A stretch of 64,000 bases of DNA from Nitrospirota bacterium (GTDB taxonomy: Bacteria > Nitrospirota > UBA9217): positions 124,001 through 188,000 of the forward strand of contig JALNZF010000002.1 of NCBI GenBank assembly GCA_023229435.1. Reading direction: 5' to 3'. The notes under the pieces were generated by a model. The model saw only the letters and a list, made by a program, of their open reading frames with translations, was not told the origin of the DNA and made no database searches. The position numbers and the translations under genes were made by a program. Positions 22,977 to 30,865 of this stretch are shown here, piece after piece. How positions within the stretch are numbered: the first letter of the stretch is position 1; each line of letters opens with the position of its first letter.

Positions 22977-25808
22977 TTATCCCAGCATCCCCAGGCTCTG
23001 CTCAAGTTTCCCGCGCTTGATCTTGAACTCCTCAAGCTTCGCCGTGTCCTTTTCGACAACTTCCTTCGGCGCCTTATCAACGAAATTCTTGTTGGAAAGC
23101 TTTTTGGAAAATACTTCGATGTCTTTTGATATCTTCGCGATCTCTTTCTGGAGCCGGTCGCGTTCCTGGGCGAGATCGAGCAGACCTTCGAGCGGCACAT
23201 AGACCTCGGCGCCGGCAATCACCGCTGTTGCCACGGATTTGGGCTTTGCTTCAGACACGCCTATGCGAAGCTCCTTGATCCGGGCGAGGGTCTTTGCATA
23301 TCCGGCGCACTTCTCAAGATGCTCGCCGAGTTCCGCGGTCTCCACTTTCACGATGACGCTTATCTGCATGGACGGCGCTATGTTCATCTCACCGCGGATG
23401 TTCCTGATCGCCAGGATCAGGTCCATGACCATCTGCATGTCCCGCTCGATCCCGGCGTTGATCAGTTTCTCATCCGCCACCGGATATGCCGCAACCATGA
23501 TCGACTCGGCCGAGCTTTTTCGTCCCTCGTCCCTCGTCCCTCGTCCCTTCGCTCTTACTCCCTCCGGCAGCGCCTGCCATATCTCTTCCGTAATGAACGG
23601 CATGATCGGATGCAGCAGGCGAAGCGCGGTTTCGAGAACATGGGCAAGCACGGTCTGCGTCGCTTGCCGCGACGCGGATCCCTTTTCCTCGTATAAGACG
23701 GGCTTGGACAACTCGAGATACCAGTCGCAGTACTCATGCCAGATGAAGTGATACAGCGACGAGGCGACGTCGTTGTACCGGTAGTCAACAAGCGCGGCCT
23801 GCACGTCTTTCGCGACCGAGTTCAAGCGCGAGAGGATCCAGCGGTCGGCGAGTGTTGCGTTCGGGGTTAGGAGTTCGGAGTTCGGAGCGAAGTCTTCTTC
23901 CAGATTCATGAACACGAAGCGGCTCGCGTTCCAGATCTTGTTCGCGAAATTCCGGTAGCCCTCGATGCGTTCAGGCGCAAGCTTGATGTCCCTGCCCTGG
24001 GCGGCGAACGCCGTGAGCGTGAACCGGAAGGCGTCGGTGCCGTACTGGTCGATCATCACGAGCGGGTCGATCACATTGCCCTTGGACTTGCTCATCTTCT
24101 GGCCTTCGGCGTCGCGCACGAGCGCATGGATATACACCTGCCGGAACGGCGCCTCGTGCTTGAAGTGCAGCCCCATCATGATCATTCGCGCCACCCAGAA
24201 GAAGATGATGTCAAAGCTGGTGATGAGCACCGAGGTGGGATAATACGTCTCAACCTCTTTGGTCTTGTCCGGCCATCCCAGTGTGGAGAAAGGCCAGAGC
24301 GCCGACGAGAACCATGTGTCGAGAACATCGGGATCTCGCATTAACTCGTGAGAACCGCAACGGGGACATTGCTTTGGCGCCTCCTTCTGGACAATGGCTA
24401 CCGCATCGACTCCTATTGTTGCAACTTCCTCCGGCGGGGCTGGCATCCTCCCACCCTCACCGACAGCACCTGCACCTGTTTTTGAAATGCGTACGGCTTT
24501 ATCACACTGCCTGCAATACCATGCCGGTATTTGATGCCCCCACCAGATCTGGCGCGAGATGCACCAGTCCTTGATGTTCCGCATCCACTCGAAGTAGGTG
24601 TTCTCCCAACCCTTGGGAACAAACTGCACGCGGCCGTCCTCCACGACCTTGATCGCGGGTCCGGCAAGAGGTCCGGTCTTCACAAACCACTGGGGGGATA
24701 GAGCGGGCTCAACAATGGACTTGCAGCGGTAGCACTTGCCTACGGAGTGCGCATGGTCATCGGTCTTGACCATGAAACCCCGCTCCTGGAGCAGTTCAAC
24801 CACCATGCCGCGGGCCTTTTTCGCCGGCTTTCCCACGATCAGCTTGAGAACGTCCGGCAGTACATCGGGAATGTCGCCTCGTATCTCAGCCCCGTCATTC
24901 AGTATTTTTATGCGCGGCAACTCCGGTTTCTGCCGTTGTCCTGCCTCATAATCGTTGAAATCATGCGCAGGGGTGACCTTGACGGCGCCGGTCCCGAACT
25001 CGAGGTCCACCAGGATCGAGTCACCGATAATCGGGATCTTCCTGCCCGTAAGCGGCAGGTCAACGGTCTTGCCGATCAGATCCTTATAGCGCGGGTCAAG
25101 CGGGTGAACGGCGACGGCGGTGTCTCCGAGCATGGTCTCCGGCCGCGTGGTCGCGACGGTCAATCGGATAGAGTGGTCGTGGCTCAGGGGATAAGCAATA
25201 TGGTAGAGCTTGCCCTTCTCGTCCTCGTGCTCCACCTCGATATCCGACAGCGCCGTGTGACAGCGCGGACACCAGTTGATCAAGCGCTCGCCTCGATAAA
25301 TCAGTCCCTCTTCATGAAGGGTGACAAAGACCTCAATGACTGCTTTCGAAAGACCGGGGTCCATCGTGAACCGTTCTCGGTCCCAGTCACAGGACGCGCC
25401 CATGCGCTTCAACTGGTTGATGATCCTGCCGCCGTATTCCTGTTTCCATTCCCAGACCTTCTCGACAAACTGCTCTCTCCCGAGCTGATGGCGGTCGATA
25501 TGCTCCTTTGCCAGATGACGCTCAACCACGTTCTGCGTAGCGATTCCCGCGTGGTCCGTGCCCGGCACCCAGAGCGTGTTTCTGCCGGACATGCGCATCC
25601 ATCGAACAAGGATGTCCTGGAGCGTGGTGTTCAACGCGTGGCCGATATGGAGCGAGCCGGTCACGTTCGGCGGGGGGATCACGATCGAAAAAGGCGCGCT
25701 GCTCGCACGTTCATCGGCGTGAAAATATTTTTTCTCCGTCCAGAAACCGTACCATTTTTCTTCTACTGACTTCGGGTCATAGGCCTTGGGCAATTCTTTT
25801 CCTGACAT
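22977..25808 (-). CDS. valS: Valyl-tRNA synthetase
   Basis: A 943-residue class I synthetase that charges tRNA-Val. 'PNVTGSLHIGHAL' holds the HIGH motif (54-57) and 'GQKMSKSKGNVIDP' the KMSKS loop; the editing domain ('TTRPETMLGDTAVAVHP') and the C-terminal coiled coil ('DLAQERDRLQKEIAKISKDI') are complete. Two stretches look foreign. About 16 residues ('RAKGRGTRDEGRKSSA') are coded by four tandem CGTCCCT units (23521-23548), and 'APNSELLTPN' is coded by a GTTCGGAG-type repeat (23859-23890). Both keep the frame. A third loop between the zinc-like cysteine pairs is also longer than in typical enzymes. The ribosome site AAGGAG lies between the ATG and one end of a small inverted-repeat element. 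Confidence 0.97.
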   Translation of the reverse strand: MSGKELPKAYDPKSVEEKWYGFWTEKKYFHADERASSAPFSIVIPPPNVTGSLHIGHALNTTLQDILVRWMRMSGRNTLWVPGTDHAGIATQNVVERHLAKEHIDRHQLGREQFVEKVWEWKQEYGGRIINQLKRMGASCDWDRERFTMDPGLSKAVIEVFVTLHEEGLIYRGERLINWCPRCHTALSDIEVEHEDEKGKLYHIAYPLSHDHSIRLTVATTRPETMLGDTAVAVHPLDPRYKDLIGKTVDLPLTGRKIPIIGDSILVDLEFGTGAVKVTPAHDFNDYEAGQRQKPELPRIKILNDGAEIRGDIPDVLPDVLKLIVGKPAKKARGMVVELLQERGFMVKTDDHAHSVGKCYRCKSIVEPALSPQWFVKTGPLAGPAIKVVEDGRVQFVPKGWENTYFEWMRNIKDWCISRQIWWGHQIPAWYCRQCDKAVRISKTGAGAVGEGGRMPAPPEEVATIGVDAVAIVQKEAPKQCPRCGSHELMRDPDVLDTWFSSALWPFSTLGWPDKTKEVETYYPTSVLITSFDIIFFWVARMIMMGLHFKHEAPFRQVYIHALVRDAEGQKMSKSKGNVIDPLVMIDQYGTDAFRFTLTAFAAQGRDIKLAPERIEGYRNFANKIWNASRFVFMNLEEDFAPNSELLTPNATLADRWILSRLNSVAKDVQAALVDYRYNDVASSLYHFIWHEYCDWYLELSKPVLYEEKGSASRQATQTVLAHVLETALRLLHPIMPFITEEIWQALPEGVRAKGRGTRDEGRKSSAESIMVAAYPVADEKLINAGIERDMQMVMDLILAIRNIRGEMNIAPSMQISVIVKVETAELGEHLEKCAGYAKTLARIKELRIGVSEAKPKSVATAVIAGAEVYVPLEGLLDLAQERDRLQKEIAKISKDIEVFSKKLSNKNFVDKAPKEVVEKDTAKLEEFKIKRGKLEQSLGMLG
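23521..23548. repeat. CGTCCCT tandem repeat (4 units) inside valS
   Basis: Four exact tandem copies of CGTCCCT on the + strand, within the valS reading frame. The total of 28 bases alone is not a multiple of three, but the flanking inserted bases restore the frame. The same four units occur inverted in purL. Confidence 0.9.
23859..23890. repeat. GTTCGGAG-type repeat inside valS
   Basis: GTTCGGGGTTAGGAGTTCGG followed by AGTTCGGAGCGA is a degenerate direct repeat in the valS frame. The unit AGTTCGGAG recurs inside purL (49812-49820 and 49899-49907). Confidence 0.7.
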
Positions 25809-25826
25809 GAAGCACGATCTCCTTTA

Positions 25827-25932
25827 CCCCGTTAGAGAAGGCTCACTCTTGTCGGCGATTGATATACTCCGTGAAAAATTGCGGTCGATAGCTGCAATCG
25901 GTCATCATGAGGGAATGTGTTCTCTCACGGGG
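25827..25932. mobile_element. MITE-like element, copy 1 (106 bp)
   Basis: Terminal inverted repeats CCCCGTTAGAGAA (25827-25839) and TTCTCTCACGGGG (25920-25932) differ at one base. The element is flanked on both sides by TTTA (25823-25826 and 25933-25936), as expected of a 4-bp target duplication. Inside lie GTCGGC, CATCATGAG and a hairpin ATTGC...GCAAT (25878-25898). A second copy is at 45063-45170. It has no coding capacity. It lies directly before the valS ribosome site, so it forms part of the valS leader if transcription starts further upstream. Confidence 0.85.
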
Positions 25933-26005
25933 TTTACCCGCACACCGTCGTCCAAATAAAAGAGGGGAGCAAGTCCCCTTTATGTAAATCATAAATCTCA
26001 AATTA

Positions 26006-26104
26006 CAAATCCCAAATAAATTCCAATTACCAATTACCAAATTCAAAACGTTTGCCATTTGATGCTTGGTGTTTTGGCGCTTATTTGGGATTTGGTGCCT
26101 GGAT
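26006..26104. repeat. AT-rich inverted repeat (CAAATCCCAAATAA)
   Basis: Perfect 14-bp inverted repeat bounding an 71-base AT-rich loop; looks like a dispersed intergenic repeat. Confidence 0.65.
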
Positions 26105-26120
26105 CCTGGAATGTATCTTA

Positions 26121-27860
26121 TTAAGACTCCATCGCTTTCAATCGTTCGATTTCCTCTTTGATCATGACCTCTGCCAGCTGAGGGACTGTTTCCCAGGCCA
26201 CTTTTTCGATCACTTCCCGGGCGACTTCCCGGGCGATCTTCATGACCGCTTCCTCGATCCCTCTCCGCACCGTGTCCTCGGAGATCTTCGGAATGGGCGG
26301 AGTCATGTCACTGAATATTTCCAGCGCCATCTTGGAGACGGTCTCTTCCGCCATCTTCCGCAGTTCGCCCGCGGGAATCGGTGTTGGATGCGAAATGGCC
26401 TTTTTTTCAAGCGCCTCTTCCACCGTCTTCGCGGCCACTTCTTCCACCATGGTCCTGAGCGTCTCATCGGAACGCGGCGACGTTTTCGTCGATGGCTGTT
26501 TGTCAAATAACTCTCTTGCGATCCTCTGGACGGCCTCGTCGGCCACACTCCACATATCGCTCGGGGAGAGGTCCGGCGGCAGGGCAACAGGCCTCTTCTC
26601 GAAAGCTTTGCTCGTCAAGCTCGATACCTTTTCTTCCACCAGCGCGCTCAGGGCCTCATCGGACAGCTGAGGCGGCTGGACCGGCGGCATCTGGGCGAAC
26701 ACGTCTTTTGCCATCTTGGCGATGGTCTCTTCCGCTATGCTCCATACCTCGCTCGCAGAAAGCGTCGGCGGTTGCGGCGCCGGCATCTTTTCCAGGGCCG
26801 CTTTCGTCATGCTCGCGACTTTTTCATCAACCATGGCGCGAAGAGTCTCATCGGAAATCTTCGGTGGTTGAACAGGCGGCAGGTTTGCTAAAGCCTCTTT
26901 CGTCATGCGTGCAACTTTTTCATCAACCATGGCGCGAAGAGTCTCATCGGAAATCTTCGGTGGCTGAACAGGCGGCAGGTTTGCGAATACATCCTTCGCC
27001 ATCCTGGTCATGACCTCTTCTGCCATCTTGCGCAGCTCGGCCTCAGACGGCGACGATGCCTGAATCGACGGCGGTGTGGACTGCGGCGGCGGAGAGCTCG
27101 GGGTCCTGGGCCTCGATGCTGCCTGCTGATCCGCCCCAAGAGCGCGATTAAGGGCTTCAATGGTAGTGATCTCGGGTTGGGGCTCTTCTTTATCCCTGGT
27201 CAGGCCCAATCCGGCCCGCATCTCTTCCACGGCCTTGGCGCCGACTGGCAACGACTTCGCCATGTCGCGCGCAAGTGGTTCGTCCACCTCTTCCACGACG
27301 GGCTCAACTTCGTACACAGACTCTTCCTCAACCGGTGAGGCTGTTCGCACGAGATCCGCCGGAGAAGGGGCTTCGCTGATAATATCAAAGATATCCGCAG
27401 GCGCGGCCTTTTTGGGTTTTGGTGGTGCCGCTGGTGGGGGTGCCGAGGGCTGGCGCGTGGGGGAAGGCGTGGGCTCAGCACGCCGTGGCGCGGCCCCGGC
27501 AAGCGCTTTTTTCACTTTTCCGATAAGTTCCTGGGACTCAAAGGGCTTGGCAATGTTGTCGATGATCCCCGCCTGTTTGCCCTTTGCGTCGTCATACACG
27601 TCGTCCCTGCTCATCATGAGGATGACCGGCATCTGCGCGAACTGCGGGGTCTGTTTCAGCCGCGCCGCCAAGGAATAGCCGTCGATGCGCGGCAAACCCA
27701 CGTCCACGAGCACCACATCGGGGACGACCCGCGTCGCTTCGTTCAGTGCCGTCTCGCCGTCGCTCACGCAAACGACTTCGTAGTCTCTTCCCGAAAAAAG
27801 CATTTCCACCACTTTCTGGATTGTGATGCTCTTGTCGGCCAATAGTATTTTAACTGGCAT
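26121..27860 (-). CDS. Receiver-domain protein with long repeated helical tail
   Basis: A 579-residue protein. Residues 1-120 form a receiver ('KILLADKSITIQKVVEML', phospho-acceptor Asp in 'VVLVDVGLPRIDGY', Lys in 'NIAKPFES'). A proline/alanine-rich linker follows (about 125-280, 'PSAPPPAAPPKPKK'). The rest is about eight degenerate repeats of roughly 35-37 residues, each an amphipathic helix ending in a proline-rich turn (for example 'DETLRAMVDEKVARMTKEAL' then 'ANLPPVQPPKIS'). The extreme C-terminus 'REVIEKVAWETVPQLAEVMI' is a helix seen at the end of other delta/Nitrospirota receiver proteins. It has no DNA-binding or enzymatic domain. Two repeat units are nearly identical at DNA level (around 26815-26990). 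The start is ATG 27860 because 'MPVKILLADKS' begins the domain. The function is unknown; it may be a scaffold. Confidence 0.85.
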   Translation of the reverse strand: MPVKILLADKSITIQKVVEMLFSGRDYEVVCVSDGETALNEATRVVPDVVLVDVGLPRIDGYSLAARLKQTPQFAQMPVILMMSRDDVYDDAKGKQAGIIDNIAKPFESQELIGKVKKALAGAAPRRAEPTPSPTRQPSAPPPAAPPKPKKAAPADIFDIISEAPSPADLVRTASPVEEESVYEVEPVVEEVDEPLARDMAKSLPVGAKAVEEMRAGLGLTRDKEEPQPEITTIEALNRALGADQQAASRPRTPSSPPPQSTPPSIQASSPSEAELRKMAEEVMTRMAKDVFANLPPVQPPKISDETLRAMVDEKVARMTKEALANLPPVQPPKISDETLRAMVDEKVASMTKAALEKMPAPQPPTLSASEVWSIAEETIAKMAKDVFAQMPPVQPPQLSDEALSALVEEKVSSLTSKAFEKRPVALPPDLSPSDMWSVADEAVQRIARELFDKQPSTKTSPRSDETLRTMVEEVAAKTVEEALEKKAISHPTPIPAGELRKMAEETVSKMALEIFSDMTPPIPKISEDTVRRGIEEAVMKIAREVAREVIEKVAWETVPQLAEVMIKEEIERLKAMES

Positions 27861-27865
27861 GTTAA

Positions 27866-27895
27866 AAAAATTAACACATTTCTTTGGGTGTGTCA
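27866..27895 (-). promoter_or_regulatory. Promoter of the receiver-tail gene
   Basis: On the minus strand TTGACA (27895-27890), a 17-bp spacer and TAATTT, just before the ATG at 27860. The match is good at -35 and moderate at -10. Confidence 0.5.
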
Positions 27896-28148
27896 AGTTT
27901 TCGTTTTATTTTTCTTCATGTTATGGCACCTGACACCCTGCGGGACAATGGCTCATTGTTTCCGTTGGATCAGGCCCGGGGTGAGCAGTATGAATATGCT
28001 CCTTGCCGCCTCAGTTGATCTTCACGTTGTCTTCCGATGCAGTCGTCAGTTCCTGGACATTTTCTGCAGCTTCTTGAGGCTCTCCCAATCATCATCAACA
28101 AGTTTTGTGATTTCGATCAATCGAAACTAGTGGAGCCCCCCTCCGGCA

Positions 28149-28166
28149 GTCCCGCCACGGCGGGAC
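28149..28166. repeat. GC-rich perfect hairpin
   Basis: GTCCCGCCACGGCGGGAC, an 8-bp stem with a 2-base loop, 77 bp after the gamma-subunit stop. Confidence 0.6.
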
Positions 28167-28242
28167 CTATACAATAACGCGACCTCCCGCGCCACCATGC
28201 ATTCCTCCCCCGGAGGGAGCCGGGGGATTTCAAGTCGCGGGA

Positions 28243-28797
28243 TTAACAAGTTCCGTTTGAATCTTGCAGACCATCATATCCCTTCATGAGGATGTCCTTG
28301 TTGACCTTGAGCAGTTCCCTCCGGTGAGCGGGGGTGATTTCGTCAAGCGCGCTGAGCGCGGACTTAATATCGACGATGCCGGCAGCAGCGATGAACGCAC
28401 CCATCAAGGCCATGTTCGCGAGGCCTGCATTGTTCATGGATGAAGCGATGGCGCCGGCAGGTGTCGTGACGAGCCTGATGCCGCCCCTGGGTGTTGCGGA
28501 TCGTATCTGCGATGGATCATAGATCAGGATGCCGCCGGGAGACAGTCTCTCCACGAAGCGCCGATAGGAATCATCGTTCATGACCACCAGCACGTCGGGG
28601 TTCCTGATGACCGGAGAGCCGATCATTCTGTCCGATATGATAACGGTGCAGTTCGCGGTGCCGCCGCGCATCTCGGCCCCGTAGGAAGGGAACCAGGTGA
28701 CCTCCCGGCCTTCAAGCATGGCTGCGTAGGCCAACAGCTTCCCGAAGAACAGCACGCCCTGTCCGCCGGAGCCGGCTATGATAATGCGTTTTCCCAT
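28243..28797 (-). CDS. korC: 2-oxoacid:ferredoxin oxidoreductase, gamma subunit
   Basis: A 184-residue gamma subunit of a 2-oxoacid:acceptor oxidoreductase. 'IAGSGGQGVLFFGKLLAYAA' (7-26) is the conserved N-terminal segment, and 'SYGAEMRGGTANCTVIIS' (38-55) follows it as in the family. It assembles with the alpha and beta subunits coded directly upstream, 21 bp away from the beta stop. The complex splits 2-oxoacids oxidatively to acyl-CoA with reduction of ferredoxin, or works in reverse. The assignment to 2-oxoglutarate rests on the neighbouring icd gene; a branched-chain or other 2-oxoacid substrate is possible. Confidence 0.88.
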   Translation of the reverse strand: MGKRIIIAGSGGQGVLFFGKLLAYAAMLEGREVTWFPSYGAEMRGGTANCTVIISDRMIGSPVIRNPDVLVVMNDDSYRRFVERLSPGGILIYDPSQIRSATPRGGIRLVTTPAGAIASSMNNAGLANMALMGAFIAAAGIVDIKSALSALDEITPAHRRELLKVNKDILMKGYDGLQDSNGTC

Positions 28798-28818
28798 AGA
28801 AGTACAGGTCCCGCCTGC

Positions 28819-29556
28819 TTACCGGGCATCCTTGAACACCCCGAGCTTGAATACGTCCATCATCTTCTCACGCAGCCAGATGGTGGCCTGGGCGGGGGTC
28901 ATGTTCCAGGTGGTGGGGCAGGCGGATAGTATCTCGATCAAGCTGAAGCCTTTGTTCTCCATCTGGCAGCGGAAGGAATCCTCAATGAGCGCCCGGGTGT
29001 TCTTCACGTTTGCGGGTGAATCTATCGAGGTCCTGGCGATCAGCGACGGGCCTTCGAGCGTGGCAAGCAGCTCCGCCATGTGAAGCGGGTAGCCTGCTGT
29101 AATGCCGTCCCTGCCGTTCGGCGTCGTCGTGGTAATCTGCCCCAGAAGGGTTGTCGGCGCCATCTGTCCGCCGGTCATGCCGTACGTGGCATTGTTGATG
29201 AAGAAGACCGAGATGTTCTCCCCGCGGTTGGCGGCGTGAATGATCTCCGCGAGCCCGATCGCGGCCAGATCGCCGTCACCCTGATAGGAGAACACGATAC
29301 TGTCGGGACACACCCGCTTCATGCCGGTGGCGGCGGCAGGCGGCCTGCCATGGGCCGCTTCAAGCATGTCGAAGTCGAAATACTCATGAGCAAAAACAGC
29401 GCATCCGACGGGTGCGATGCCGATGGTGCGCTCACGGATGTTCAGCTCGTCGATGACCTCGGCGATCAGGCGGTGGATGATGATGTGCCCGCAGCCGGGA
29501 CAGTAGCGAAATGAAGTATTCTTGAGGCTCCGGGGCCTGTCAACGTTCTTTTTCAT
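28819..29556 (-). CDS. korB: 2-oxoacid:ferredoxin oxidoreductase, beta subunit (TPP-binding)
   Basis: A 245-residue subunit that binds thiamine diphosphate and an iron-sulfur cluster. 'RYCPGCGHIIIH' (17-28) supplies two cluster cysteines, and 'VCPDSIVFSYQGDGDLAAIG' contains the TPP/Mg motif GDG(D)...; 'FFINNATYGMTGGQMAPTT' completes it. Family enzymes use TPP for decarboxylation of the 2-oxoacid. Its ATG overlaps the alpha-subunit stop by 4 bp (ATGA), so the two are translationally coupled. It sits between alpha and gamma in one operon. Confidence 0.93.
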   Translation of the reverse strand: MKKNVDRPRSLKNTSFRYCPGCGHIIIHRLIAEVIDELNIRERTIGIAPVGCAVFAHEYFDFDMLEAAHGRPPAAATGMKRVCPDSIVFSYQGDGDLAAIGLAEIIHAANRGENISVFFINNATYGMTGGQMAPTTLLGQITTTTPNGRDGITAGYPLHMAELLATLEGPSLIARTSIDSPANVKNTRALIEDSFRCQMENKGFSLIEILSACPTTWNMTPAQATIWLREKMMDVFKLGVFKDAR

Positions 29557-30611
29557 CCGTTATCCTTTACTGCACCCTTCAGCCGTTCGTACAACTCTTC
29601 CGGTGTGAAGATCGAACCGCCGGGCCGCCCGTAGAACAGGACCTCTGATCTGCCGTTGACCGCCAGCCGCACGTCCTCCACCATCTGGCCGGCATTCAAT
29701 TCAATGGTCATGAACCTCCGGTGTGGTCCTGCCAGTTCTCGCAGCTGCTGTTCCGGGAAGGGGAACAACGTGATCGGCCTGAAATGGCCGATCTTCATGC
29801 CGTCCTCCCGGAGCATGCGGACCGCGGCAGTTGCGATGCGGGCGGTTATCCCGAAGGAAACTACGATCAGCCCGGCGTCCTCGACGGCATAGGTCTCATA
29901 CCGGACGTCCCGCATCTTCATGGTGCGATATTTTTTCTGGAGCGCGTTGTTCCGCTGTTCGAGTTCGCCTTCCGCCATGTACAGGGTCCTGATGACATTG
30001 GGCTGTCTGTTCCTGCAGCCGCCGAGGGCCCAGGTCTTCTCGGGTAGACGGGGCCGCATATAGGGGGTCTGCTCGACAGGCTCCATCATCTGTGCCAGGA
30101 TGCTGTCGCCCAAGACCATCACCGGGGTCCGGTACTCATCAGCCTTGTCGAAGGCGAGCATCGTAAGGTCCCAGAGCTCCTGCACACTGAAGGGCGCGTA
30201 GACGAGCATCCGGTAATCCCCGTGCCCGCCTCCCTTGACCGCCTGAAAATAGTCCGCCTGGCTGGCCGAGATATTGCCGAGGCCGGGGCCGCCCCGCTGC
30301 ATATTGACGATCACGGCGGGGAGTTCGGCTCCTGCCAGAAACGATATGCCTTCCTGCTTCAAGCTGATCCCGGGGCTGCTCGACGACGTCATGGCGCGGG
30401 CCCCGCAGGCCGATGCACCGTAGACCATATTGATCGCGGCCACTTCGCTCTCCGCCTGGATGAACGTTCCGCCCGCGGCAGGCAGCTTTCGGGACAGGTA
30501 CTCAGGGATTTCATTCTGGGGCGTTATGGGATAACCAGCGTAGAAACTGCATCCCGCCCGGACCGCCGCCTCGGCAAGGGCATCGTTGCCCGTCATAAGC
30601 ACTTTCCGCAT
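29553..30611 (-). CDS. korA: 2-oxoacid:ferredoxin oxidoreductase, alpha subunit
   Basis: A 352-residue alpha subunit with 'LAEAAVRAGCSFYAGYPITP' (11-30) and 'SEVAAINMVYGASACGARAM' followed by 'TSSSSPGISLKQEGISFLAG', both classic for KorA/VorB. It holds the pyrimidine-binding and CoA-related domains. The start is ATG 30611 ('MRKVLMTGNDALAEAA'); the 50 codons upstream in the open frame lack family similarity. No delta-type (ferredoxin) subunit is coded with it, although four-subunit family members often carry one. The enzyme may take electrons directly to a soluble ferredoxin. The isocitrate dehydrogenase gene lies 254 bp upstream on the same strand, which supports 2-oxoglutarate as substrate. 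Confidence 0.92.
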   Translation of the reverse strand: MRKVLMTGNDALAEAAVRAGCSFYAGYPITPQNEIPEYLSRKLPAAGGTFIQAESEVAAINMVYGASACGARAMTSSSSPGISLKQEGISFLAGAELPAVIVNMQRGGPGLGNISASQADYFQAVKGGGHGDYRMLVYAPFSVQELWDLTMLAFDKADEYRTPVMVLGDSILAQMMEPVEQTPYMRPRLPEKTWALGGCRNRQPNVIRTLYMAEGELEQRNNALQKKYRTMKMRDVRYETYAVEDAGLIVVSFGITARIATAAVRMLREDGMKIGHFRPITLFPFPEQQLRELAGPHRRFMTIELNAGQMVEDVRLAVNGRSEVLFYGRPGGSIFTPEELYERLKGAVKDNG

Positions 30612-30865
30612 GGGGGAAATTATATCATGTTTTGGTTCAGTAAAAAGAAGAATATGGGGGAATGTCTCGTAACGGGGCTGCCGAGAAAACCGGGGAATTA
30701 TAGAATCTACTTTTTGCTGAATGACACTATCACAAAATGCGGAGGTCGGGAAGAACCACACTTTGCGTTTTTCGAGTGATAATCATTACTTCAAATGCCG
30801 CCCGGTTTTCTTTGCATGAAACCACCGGGGGTCAAATCTTCGGCCTACCATTCCCTGCCCTCTCA

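Larger units (their letters stand above)
25809..26120. other. Intergenic region upstream of valS
   Basis: About 312 bases without a gene, between valS (start) and the end of the receiver-tail gene, both on the minus strand. It contains the MITE-like copy at 25827-25932 and, at 25981-26112, an AT-rich repeat with a 14-bp perfect inverted repeat, CAAATCCCAAATAA (26006-26019) and TTATTTGGGATTTG (26091-26104). The valS promoter is not obvious. Confidence 0.6.
27861..28242. other. Intergenic region with palindromic repeats
   Basis: About 380 bases. The left end carries the promoter of the receiver-tail gene. The right end carries a perfect hairpin GTCCCGCC-ac-GGCGGGAC (28149-28166) and a CCTCCCCCGGAGGGAGCCGGG tract around 28204-28228. 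The latter resembles a dispersed GC-rich repeat and may serve as terminator for the upstream oxidoreductase genes. No gene is seen. Confidence 0.55.

Noticed and set aside
25827..25932. T-box or other valS leader riboswitch
   Set aside because: No T-box consensus or specifier/antiterminator pattern; the structure is explained by terminal inverted repeats shared with an unrelated locus at 45063.
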